This document shows, one piece after another, positions 45,029 through 52,318 of a stretch of DNA of 64,000 bases (position 1 is its first letter; each line of letters begins with the position of its first letter). Location: the NCBI GenBank assembly GCA_031629035.1, contig JAVLUG010000017.1:1-64000 (forward strand), read 5' to 3'. The notes under the pieces were generated by a model. It was not told where the DNA came from, made no database searches, and worked only from the letters and a program-made list of their open reading frames with translations. The stretch is from MVYY01 sp012517575. GTDB taxonomy: Bacteria; Bacteroidota; Bacteroidia; Bacteroidales; Paludibacteraceae. Made by a program: the position numbers and the translations under genes.

Positions 45029-45928
45029 TCAATCATTCCAATATCTTATTGAAAGATAATCAATAAGAGGTTGATTTTTTACTTTATCAATGTTTGTGAA
45101 TAAATTATTTGGGTCTATAACTTCAAATTTCTTTTCATCTTTCAAATTTGCTTTCCAGCCAATACAACATTCAAATAACTCTTTATTGTTTACAGGGCAG
45201 ACAACTATATTTTTATAGTCAGCAATCTCATTATGAAGTGTCATTTGCTCTAATAACAAAGTTTGTCTCATTAATTCGTAATACATTGGGCATGAAATTA
45301 ATGTATCACTTTCAATGATATTAGAGTTTTCGAGTAATGGCTTGTATCTTTCAATATACCCCGACTTCCAATAATCGTTCGCTTTTGCAGTATCAAAGTC
45401 CGTTTCCGTATATTTCCATTCAATACCGATTCCAATTTTATCGGATTTCACAAAAGCGTCAATGGAAGTACATTTAGAACCTCTTGTTTCACAACTTTCA
45501 CTCAAATATGAGATATTTTTATTTGTAAACTCAAATGTAATAAAGCCATCATCTATTTTCACCGGATTTGAAATGCCAAAAAGATCTTCAACTGCATTTT
45601 TGTCATTTCTGAAAGGGAATAAATGATTTAAGCAAGAAATCTGAGAAGACAGGGTATGACCTGTTGGCATTTTATATTCATCAACACCAGTTATTCCCGT
45701 TTTTCAAAATGCAATTTCATTCTTTTCAAAATAATCAATTACATCCTGAACCATAAAATTATGCAGATTATTTCTACTATTCAGCAAATAATCTGCTTTA
45801 GGGACTAAACCATTGTCGGTTGGAAATAATTTACCACCCAAATCCCCATTAAAAATATTGCTTTTTTTTATAAGTTCTTTTGCCCTGTTACTTTGTTCAA
45901 TTTCGTATTTACTTTTTCTTCGTATCAT
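45029..45928 (-). pseudogene. PGN_0703-type restriction endonuclease gene interrupted by one in-frame TGA
   Basis: Two open segments (45704-45928 and 45029-45670) are in the same frame, separated only by a TGA at 45704-45706 and 11 further codons. Reading through gives NEIAF-stop-KTGITGVDEYKMPTGHTLSSQ, and Trp is the likely original residue (TGG to TGA). The full product would be 299 residues, with a PD-(D/E)XK-like core (SIDAFVKSDKIGIGIEWKYTE). I recall the family as a putative restriction endonuclease group named after P. gingivalis PGN_0703. It probably encodes no full-length protein unless the codon is read through. It follows the 45931 gene by 2 nt. Confidence 0.8.
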
Positions 45929-45930
45929 AA

Positions 45931-46776
45931 TTACAATATTTTGCTACACCAGAGAGTCGACGGATTAATTTTATCTTGTTTACAATACACTTGAAATCCT
46001 TTAAATGCTGGATTACTTAAAATCAACTTTTGAAGTCTTCCGTTCTTTTGGTCATTATCAAAACCGAAAATCAACAATGCAACTTTATCTTCAACCTTTT
46101 CCGGGAAAGCTAATTCCAAATCAAAAATAGAATTTATTGCTTGTATGTAATTTTTATAAGCTGTGATAATTTCAGTTTTTTTAATTTTGATTTGAGTTTC
46201 ATATTTTTCAATTTGCCCTATAACTTTTGGAGTTTTATTAGACCATATTTCCAGATTCGAATAATGTTTTGCTTCTATAAATTTAAGTGTTCGGGATTCC
46301 AAATCATATAATAAAATATCAATTCTATCTTGAGTTTTTCCAGCTATTTTCGCTAATGCCTCAAATGAAATTTCAATGTCTAAGACGACAATATTATTAT
46401 TTGAAAGATAGGAGTATTTATGATAGATCTCAGATACGCCTAAAGCCTCAATACCGGAATATAACTTGCAATTTTCTTTAATTCTCGAATAATTATTTCT
46501 GAAATCAGCAATTAGTTTATTTTTCGATAATTCATTTTCTGTCAAATAATCATTCTCTGAATTATCAATAACAGAGGCATACTTAATATGCGTTTTGAAT
46601 TCATTTTTTTCAAAACTAAATAATTTACCCCCTTTATGGTAGAACCCAATACTGTTATTTCTAACAGCTAAGAATATATTTTGATTTTTACAGTCGTTCT
46701 CCAAATAAGTCTTCCAAAGACTGGAACTTATCAAGCTCTCAATAACTGGTTTTTCTAATTTTCGTTCAAAACTCAT
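45931..46776 (-). CDS. Putative PD-(D/E)XK nuclease-like protein
   Basis: I do not recognise the 281-residue protein as a named family. A plausible nuclease core lies at residues 135-170: EISFEALAK..., then RIDILLYDLESRTLKFIEAKHY with D153, E168 and K170 in the PD-(D/E)XK spacing. The flanks are helical and lysine-rich. It is immediately upstream of the interrupted nuclease gene on the same strand (2-nt gap), so the two form a unit. That suggests a small restriction or defence module; the function is inferred. Confidence 0.55.
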   Translation of the reverse strand: MSFERKLEKPVIESLISSSLWKTYLENDCKNQNIFLAVRNNSIGFYHKGGKLFSFEKNEFKTHIKYASVIDNSENDYLTENELSKNKLIADFRNNYSRIKENCKLYSGIEALGVSEIYHKYSYLSNNNIVVLDIEISFEALAKIAGKTQDRIDILLYDLESRTLKFIEAKHYSNLEIWSNKTPKVIGQIEKYETQIKIKKTEIITAYKNYIQAINSIFDLELAFPEKVEDKVALLIFGFDNDQKNGRLQKLILSNPAFKGFQVYCKQDKINPSTLWCSKIL

Positions 46777-46880
46777 ATTATCATGTTATTTAGCAGCAAA
46801 CATATTGAAAGTAGTGCCATTTATTAAAATACAAATCGGGAAATTGAAATTTCTCATATGGGTGGTTTGGGGAAAGGCAA

Positions 46881-47423
46881 CTAAATTATATAATCCTGAT
46901 ATTCCACTATCTTTTCGGCAAGCCGATTTTCAAGATATTCATTTGCACCCTGTAATTCTTTGAGAATATAGTTTGCTTCCAATAAATAGCCGGCTTTTTT
47001 CAATTTGTTCCAATGAGAAGGTGGCGGCTGTAAATTGGTAATACGGTCAGCCAGTTTTACCGCCCAGACTTCTTTTTTGCATTGCTTAATTCTTGAAATA
47101 CAGTCGGACATTTGATCTTCTTTGGGTAAAATAGCCCTTTTGGTCAATGCCAAAACACCGGTTGCTACATCTATTTCAAATTCTTTCTCCAATTCTTCAA
47201 CTGTAACGTGCGTATCTTCCAAAATATCGTGCAACAATGCCACTTGAATTGCAAACTTTGTATCAAAGTCTTTCGTGTAGGAAGCTGCAACAAGTATTTC
47301 CATAGCCACATTACTCAAATGCACGGCATAAGGTATAATGCTGTCTGGTAATGTTTGCTGCAATTCAGCATGTTTTTCAGCAGCATATCGAATTGTTTTT
47401 TGATAGGTGTCTTGAATATTCAT
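46881..47423 (-). CDS. HD-domain phosphohydrolase (SpoT/MESH1-like)
   Basis: The 180-residue protein has an HD metal site of the RelA/SpoT hydrolase type. It has PYAVHLSNVAMEIL (first His), VALLHDILEDT (HD pair plus ED) and VWAVKLADRITNLQP (late Asp). Small stand-alone members such as MESH1 hydrolyse (p)ppGpp or NADPH; others act on different nucleotides. It follows the ADP-ribosylglycohydrolase gene by 29 nt, in a likely operon with it. Confidence 0.85.
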   Translation of the reverse strand: MNIQDTYQKTIRYAAEKHAELQQTLPDSIIPYAVHLSNVAMEILVAASYTKDFDTKFAIQVALLHDILEDTHVTVEELEKEFEIDVATGVLALTKRAILPKEDQMSDCISRIKQCKKEVWAVKLADRITNLQPPPSHWNKLKKAGYLLEANYILKELQGANEYLENRLAEKIVEYQDYII

Positions 47424-47452
47424 ATTAACGGATTTTTGGAGAAATAGGAGAA

Positions 47453-48646
47453 TTAAAAAGTCCTTTCGCCTCTGACAAAACCTTTATAGCTATAAGGCGG
47501 TTTGAAATATCCTTGTCGGAGTACTTCTTCAATCAAATCGGCATAACTTCCATGTTCAGTAGTGTAGGTTTCGATTACATGATATAAACCATCATTCTGC
47601 TTTTGAAATTTGAATTTTTTTAGCAGAAAATTTGACCGATATACATAATGCCAACCATCTTCGTAATATACACCAAAACGCATATCCCAATCAGGACCAT
47701 ACGATTTGATAAATGAACGATAACTTTCTTCGTCAAGTGTTTTATCATCCAACTCGGTTTTTATCCATTGTTCTTCTCCCCACATTGTTCTCGAATCATT
47801 TTTAGCCCAAAATACTTTGTTTTTACTTACAATGGTTTGATAAAATTCAGCTACGACCTTTTTTAAGTTTTCCGGGAGTCGATTAATTGTTTGTTCTTCA
47901 AAATATATCAAATTATATTCTGAAATAGTAGTTTCAGGAATACTGTTTGTCATGCCGTAGAAAGCCTCCACAATGCCACCGGTAATACACGCCAGTGTAT
48001 CAGTATCCCCACCCAATGACACTGCCAGACGGATAGCAGTTTCAAAATCGGAGCTCTCCAGAAAGGCTATGATAGCTTCGGGAACTGTACCCGCACAACT
48101 TTCATTAAAACGATACGATGGTCTGATTTCGTCACAAGTTCGTGATAAATTGTAACCGTACTTGCTTTCGATATACTCTTTAATTTCCTGTTTAGTAGAA
48201 AGAGTTCGCGCCATATAAATGGCGGCAGCTGTTGCTTGTGCCCCTTTTATCCCTTCGGGGTGATTGTGAGTTATTTCGGCAGTAAGTTTGGCTACGTTCT
48301 CGGTTTCGTCCAACGTATCAAATGCCCAACCAACGGCTGCAACCCTCATTGCAGAGCCGTTTCCCCAGCTATTATAAGGTTTATTTTCATTACTAAATGC
48401 CCATTGTTGAAACCGTGAACCATACCCGCCCATCGGATTGGGAAATTTCTTTACATAGCGTTTCAGGGTTGCGATTAATTTCTCTTTGTTGAGATTACCT
48501 TCTAACAACCAATCAGCGACAGCAATAGTCAGAATCGAATCATCCGTAAATGTCGACCTTTTTCCTAACAATTCAAATTGGGTTGTTTTTATATTGTCGA
48601 ACTCGTATATTGAGCCAACCATATCACCCAATATAGCTCCTAACAT
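47453..48646 (-). CDS. ADP-ribosylglycohydrolase family protein
   Basis: The 397-residue protein has an N-terminal ARH/DraG helical fold of about 270 residues with the two metal motifs FTDDSILT and GGDTDTLA and the start GAILGDMVGSIYE. A C-terminal extension of about 120 residues is unlike classical DraG. Family enzymes remove ADP-ribose from proteins or nucleic acids. It sits between the HD hydrolase and the RNA ligase gene, which makes nucleic-acid substrates worth considering. Confidence 0.88.
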   Translation of the reverse strand: MLGAILGDMVGSIYEFDNIKTTQFELLGKRSTFTDDSILTIAVADWLLEGNLNKEKLIATLKRYVKKFPNPMGGYGSRFQQWAFSNENKPYNSWGNGSAMRVAAVGWAFDTLDETENVAKLTAEITHNHPEGIKGAQATAAAIYMARTLSTKQEIKEYIESKYGYNLSRTCDEIRPSYRFNESCAGTVPEAIIAFLESSDFETAIRLAVSLGGDTDTLACITGGIVEAFYGMTNSIPETTISEYNLIYFEEQTINRLPENLKKVVAEFYQTIVSKNKVFWAKNDSRTMWGEEQWIKTELDDKTLDEESYRSFIKSYGPDWDMRFGVYYEDGWHYVYRSNFLLKKFKFQKQNDGLYHVIETYTTEHGSYADLIEEVLRQGYFKPPYSYKGFVRGERTF

Positions 48647-48949
48647 AATCTATCCAATAAACAAATTTTACAAAAGTAATTATTATTTTACGATAAATAG
48701 TTTATCATAAATGTCTTTAAGCCGGACAGGCTTTTACTTTTTTTTGCTGAAGAAAAAAAGTAGACAAAAAATGCCGCTGCTGTGTATAAAACGCTAAAAA
48801 TTGACTGCGTTCCCCTCAAACAGGACAGTTTCAAACGCCAACTTCACTTGTTTTTTGGCTCACCGGACGAGGTCGGTCGTTGGCGAACTGTTTTCGATTC
48901 AATATCATTTTTCTATTTATTGAATGCACTTATTAAATGCTCAACTGGA
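48647..48949. other. Intergenic gap containing a dispersed 102-bp repeat
   Basis: Holds copy A of the dispersed repeat (48719-48820) and otherwise AT-rich sequence without a gene. Confidence 0.6.
48719..48820 (+). repeat. Dispersed 102-bp repeat, copy A
   Basis: About 90% identical to 51954-52055 over its whole length, in the same orientation. Within it, the 26-bp hairpin at 48736-48761 is exactly the reverse complement of the corresponding 26 bp in copy B. The start AAGCCGGACAGGCTT is itself a small hairpin. Confidence 0.8.
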
Positions 48950-49966
48950 TTATCTGTCAAAATAATTATTTATTAGCTCTGCGGCATATTTGTTCAGGAA
49001 CTTGTTTACGGCTTTACTTTCCTGTTTTTCCAAGTCGTTGTATCTTTCCTGATAGTTTTTCAGAAAATCCGTCAATACATCTTTATTGTAAAGCCCAAGG
49101 ACTTTTCCCAAATCCTTTTGGGGATTTATTTCGCCAATTTTACTGATTAAATTATCAAGTCTGTTCTGAGTAATGAGTTTGAAAATTTCCTCACACAGAA
49201 AATTTGCTTCCTCGCTAAGTTCTTCGCCTTCGCTACTGAGTAAATCCTTCAGAATGGCTTTGTCGATATAATTGTTGTTTTCAGCCCACTTTTCATTTTT
49301 GTTTTTGATGATCACCCGTGAACCATTCCTCAGAAATACCGTTTGAGCAGGTCGGATTACAACTCCCTCACAGATATTCCCGCCCAATTCGGGCAAATTG
49401 TATTCTCCCGGAATAGTTGTTTTGAATGCGTTTGGATATGCCAGACACTCGGATAAACTGCCCTTGAACAAGGTTTTTGCATAGAGGAACTTGTGTTTTT
49501 CGAACAGTATGTTTGCCGTTTCGGTATCCAGATACCTTTCATTGTCGAGCATAATGTCGAAAGCATAAAATCCGTTGGACGGGCAGTAGTAGATACCACG
49601 CTGAACAAGTTTTGCTTTGTCGTCTTTAGGAACAGCAGGGTGCGGATAACCACCTCCAAAAACTTCCCCAAAAATGGTTACTGTATTTGCCTGAAATTGA
49701 TTTGCAAGGTCAACGTACAATGCAAGGATTTTATCCTTGTATTTTTCCAATAACAATCTGGAATTATAAAAGTCTTCGTTATCCAAGATCAGTTCAGTTC
49801 GTTTAGCTGAAAGAATCTGCTGTCCGTCAGTTATGAAACTCAGATTTGCACCGTGGACTTTTTCCTGTACAAGGTATTCCTGATTACCAAAGCCCTGTTC
49901 GATAATTGAGCTTAAAAAGTCGTCCTGATAGGAATTTTCTATCGAATTGTATTTTTTGAATTCCAT
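48950..49966 (-). CDS. RNA ligase of the T4 Rnl2 type
   Basis: The 338-residue protein has nucleotidyltransferase motif I EKVHGANLSF with the adenylated Lys at 36, then FGEVFGGG (motif III region), EGVVIRP (motif IV) and VIIKNKN (motif V). A C-terminal helical domain of about 100 residues follows. Rnl2-type ligases seal nicked RNA, for example after anticodon cleavage. It is transcribed in the same direction as the ADP-ribosylglycohydrolase and HD genes, across the 102-bp repeat. Confidence 0.9.
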   Translation of the reverse strand: MEFKKYNSIENSYQDDFLSSIIEQGFGNQEYLVQEKVHGANLSFITDGQQILSAKRTELILDNEDFYNSRLLLEKYKDKILALYVDLANQFQANTVTIFGEVFGGGYPHPAVPKDDKAKLVQRGIYYCPSNGFYAFDIMLDNERYLDTETANILFEKHKFLYAKTLFKGSLSECLAYPNAFKTTIPGEYNLPELGGNICEGVVIRPAQTVFLRNGSRVIIKNKNEKWAENNNYIDKAILKDLLSSEGEELSEEANFLCEEIFKLITQNRLDNLISKIGEINPQKDLGKVLGLYNKDVLTDFLKNYQERYNDLEKQESKAVNKFLNKYAAELINNYFDR

Positions 49967-50004
49967 AATGATTTGATTTAAAAGATAATAAGTTAGAAAA
50001 ACAT

Positions 50005-50760
50005 TTAAAATCGTGCTTTATCGGTCATTACAATATCCAAAATATAATTGCTGACGCCGACCTGATATAAGCTTGAAAGCATATGATAAGTATCTGATTC
50101 ATCCCATTTTTCTCTTTCCGACAAGTAGCTAATCATTTTCAATATATGAAAAGACAAATCTCCATCTAAAATATCGACAATAGCGCTTTCATCCGTATAG
50201 TCAATAGGATCAATGTTATAGTCAGCCCCTTTTTGAACTAAATTATAACAGGAAATACCATTGCCCTTTTCAGCCTCATTCATCAGATTCAGGTCAATTT
50301 CCCTATATCCTTTTTCTAAAGCCTCTTTCATCTCATCTTCATCCAACCAATTTTCATCATCAAAAAGCGCATGTCTTAGAAGTCTGAAACGGGAATAATC
50401 TCTAATCTGAAAATTGTTTATACTAAACTTATCACATACCCAGACAATACATTTGATTACTTTATTGTAATATTCAGAAGGGTTTATGCAATCATTCAAA
50501 ATTTGAATATTCTTTGCATCATACATCCTTCGACATATTCTTTCCTCATCTATGTATTCGTAAAATCCGAATGCAGCCCAATTCAATATGTCCAAAACAT
50601 CAATTTCAACATATGACTTATGCCAAAACATTTTATAATCTCCCTTGGGTATTGGAATTTCCACTCGTAGATCAGTTTTATTTACAATTATTTTTTGGAG
50701 CACATCCAAATCCGCATAAAATGCAGCCCTAAATAATTTTATGTTTCGGTCTTTGCTCAT
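50005..50760 (-). CDS. Hypothetical protein, weakly ankyrin-like
   Basis: I do not recognise this protein of about 251 residues (an ATG nine codons upstream is also possible). The N-terminus KLFRAAFYADLDVLQKII and the later stretch NLMNEAEKGNGISCYNLVQKGADYNID resemble ankyrin helices, so it may be a diverged ankyrin-repeat protein. It has no signal peptide. It lies between the RNA ligase and HIRAN genes on the same strand. Confidence 0.5.
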   Translation of the reverse strand: MSKDRNIKLFRAAFYADLDVLQKIIVNKTDLRVEIPIPKGDYKMFWHKSYVEIDVLDILNWAAFGFYEYIDEERICRRMYDAKNIQILNDCINPSEYYNKVIKCIVWVCDKFSINNFQIRDYSRFRLLRHALFDDENWLDEDEMKEALEKGYREIDLNLMNEAEKGNGISCYNLVQKGADYNIDPIDYTDESAIVDILDGDLSFHILKMISYLSEREKWDESDTYHMLSSLYQVGVSNYILDIVMTDKARF

Positions 50761-50813
50761 TTTCAGTTTTCCATTTACACCTAACAAGTTCTGAAACCTT
50801 TTTAGTTGGTATT

Positions 50814-51149
50814 CTATACTTCAACCTTCACCGGCTTGATATACACAATCACACCTACTTGACTTTCGGGTTGAGCATCGGCGTTTATGCGATTGATTCT
50901 TACTTCGAACAAATCTGTATGTCCGAGTTCCAGAAATTTGCTGATTTCGTGGTTGGCGTTGCGGGGAATAAATCCAAGTTTGGATTCTCCGTAGTAAATG
51001 GCTACGGCATAGGGGTCGAACTTGTTGTCTTCTTCCCTCATGAGTGTAAGCTCTGTGCCGATTTTCAATTCATTAAAAACCATGCATCCCTCCCAATAGG
51101 AGAAGCCTGCAATGTCAAAATTAATGTAATGTCTTTTTTTTGTCTTCAT
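50814..51149 (-). CDS. Stand-alone HIRAN-domain protein
   Basis: The 111-residue protein is almost entirely a HIRAN domain: FDIAGFSYWEGCMVFNELKIGTELTLMREEDNKFDPYAVAIYYGESKLGFIPRNANHEISKFLELG. It parallels the HIRAN gene after cas2 (32591) but is not close enough to be a recent duplicate. DNA binding is inferred from the family. It is probably co-transcribed with the hypothetical gene downstream. Confidence 0.85.
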   Translation of the reverse strand: MKTKKRHYINFDIAGFSYWEGCMVFNELKIGTELTLMREEDNKFDPYAVAIYYGESKLGFIPRNANHEISKFLELGHTDLFEVRINRINADAQPESQVGVIVYIKPVKVEV

Positions 51150-51190
51150 AACGCTTGATATTAAAATGAAGGAATAAAGAAACGGGGAGT

Positions 51191-51237
51191 TTTTGACAAC
51201 TTATGACAATGAGAAAAAAAGTACTAAATAAAAGCAA
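51191..51237 (+). repeat. 47-bp perfect direct repeat, left copy
   Basis: Identical to 51889-51935. It begins TTTTGACAACTTATGACAAT and flanks the exported-protein gene at 51292-51828. A 17-nt part recurs at 52170-52186. Confidence 0.85.
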
Positions 51238-51238
51238 A

Positions 51239-51268
51239 ATTTCCCGAAGTTCTATGACTTCGGGAAAT
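51239..51268 (-). terminator. Terminator after the exported hypothetical gene
   Basis: Twelve-bp perfect stem, arms 51239-51250 and 51257-51268, 6-nt loop, with a T-rich tract on the minus strand. Confidence 0.75.
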
Positions 51269-51291
51269 TGAAATGTAAGATCTATATGTAT

Positions 51292-51828
51292 TTACAGTTT
51301 AGCTTTTGCCTGTTCAAGATAAGCATAGAGGATAGCCAAATCATCAATATTAAGCCACACATAACTTTTGCTATCGTATTTTTCAAGCTTAAGATAGCTT
51401 GACCAAGTATTTTTACTTGTGAAACAGCCACCTTCAAATCCGCCACGACTTCGATAATATACTTCGGTGTAGTTGGTTGGTGTAGTAGGGAAAACTTTGT
51501 CCTGCATTATCTTTATTGATTTCATTAAACCCTCTACTTCATCAGGGTCAAGTAAAGCAGCTTTAGTATCGGTGGAATAGCTCGAAACATATTCGTATTC
51601 GAATTTCAAAGCAGATTGTTTCGTGTTTGAAATAAGGTCGGTGAAATATACAACCATAATCTTACATTTCTTTAAGACCCCAATATCAACAAATTCTTTT
51701 TGCATAAGCGTTCCCGCTTTTGCTGAAAATACTTCTGCATTACTTAACTCTTTTTCCTTTGTTTGATTCTGGGCACTTGCGGAAAAACAGAAAAACAAAG
51801 CAAGAACTGAATAGATTAGTTTTTTCAT
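51292..51828 (-). CDS. Exported hypothetical protein
   Basis: The 178-residue protein has a clear signal peptide (KKLIYSVLALFFCFSASAQ). The mature part is not recognised; it contains GFEGGCFTSKNTWSSYLKLEKYDSKSYVWLNIDDL and no obvious catalytic motif. The gene and its terminator lie between two perfect 47-bp direct repeats, so the unit may have been inserted or duplicated as a cassette. Confidence 0.7.
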   Translation of the reverse strand: MKKLIYSVLALFFCFSASAQNQTKEKELSNAEVFSAKAGTLMQKEFVDIGVLKKCKIMVVYFTDLISNTKQSALKFEYEYVSSYSTDTKAALLDPDEVEGLMKSIKIMQDKVFPTTPTNYTEVYYRSRGGFEGGCFTSKNTWSSYLKLEKYDSKSYVWLNIDDLAILYAYLEQAKAKL

Positions 51829-51888
51829 ACTGTTACTTTTTTAAATGATTTATTAGATAGATAAATAAAGCACAAAGGAACAGTTTTG

Positions 51889-51935
51889 TTTTGACAACTT
51901 ATGACAATGAGAAAAAAAGTACTAAATAAAAGCAA
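51889..51935 (+). repeat. 47-bp perfect direct repeat, right copy
   Basis: Identical to 51191-51237, 698 bp away, same orientation. It is followed 18 nt later by copy B of the dispersed repeat. Confidence 0.85.
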
Positions 51936-51953
51936 TCTTTTTCTATTGTCCTC

Positions 51954-52055
51954 AAGCCGGACAGGCTTTTACTTTTTTTCTTCAGCAAAAAAAAGTAAAC
52001 AAAAAATGCCGACGCTGTGGATAAAAAGCTAAAAATTGACTGCGTTCCGCTCAAA
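51954..52055 (+). repeat. Dispersed 102-bp repeat, copy B
   Basis: Counterpart of 48719-48820. Its 26-bp hairpin (51971-51996) is inverted relative to copy A. Confidence 0.8.
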
Positions 52056-52318
52056 GCGTCCAAACTCCTCCCGTTGGTCGTCAAACAGGGACGCTTTTTA
52101 ACCGCTGCACTCCGGCAATTTTCTTCACGCTTTTTGTCCAAGGCGGAAAGAAAGACAGTGCAAAAGACAGACAACTTATGACAATGGGAATTTATTTTAG
52201 ATATTTTTATTACCAGCAGATAATATTTATCGTAGAAAAATTTAGGTTATTGAGAGTAACTTGGATATATTTTTCTTAATTTCTCAAAGTTATTCTATAT
52301 ATCTGGCATTAGAGGGAG

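Larger units (their letters stand above)
51829..52318. other. Repeat-rich non-coding region
   Basis: Contains the right 47-bp repeat, copy B of the 102-bp repeat and a third 17-nt copy of GACAACTTATGACAATG (52170-52186). No credible gene is seen. Confidence 0.65.

Noticed and set aside
51899..52174. A 91-codon minus-strand frame
   Set aside because: It lies across the 47-bp and 102-bp repeats and shows no protein-like composition.
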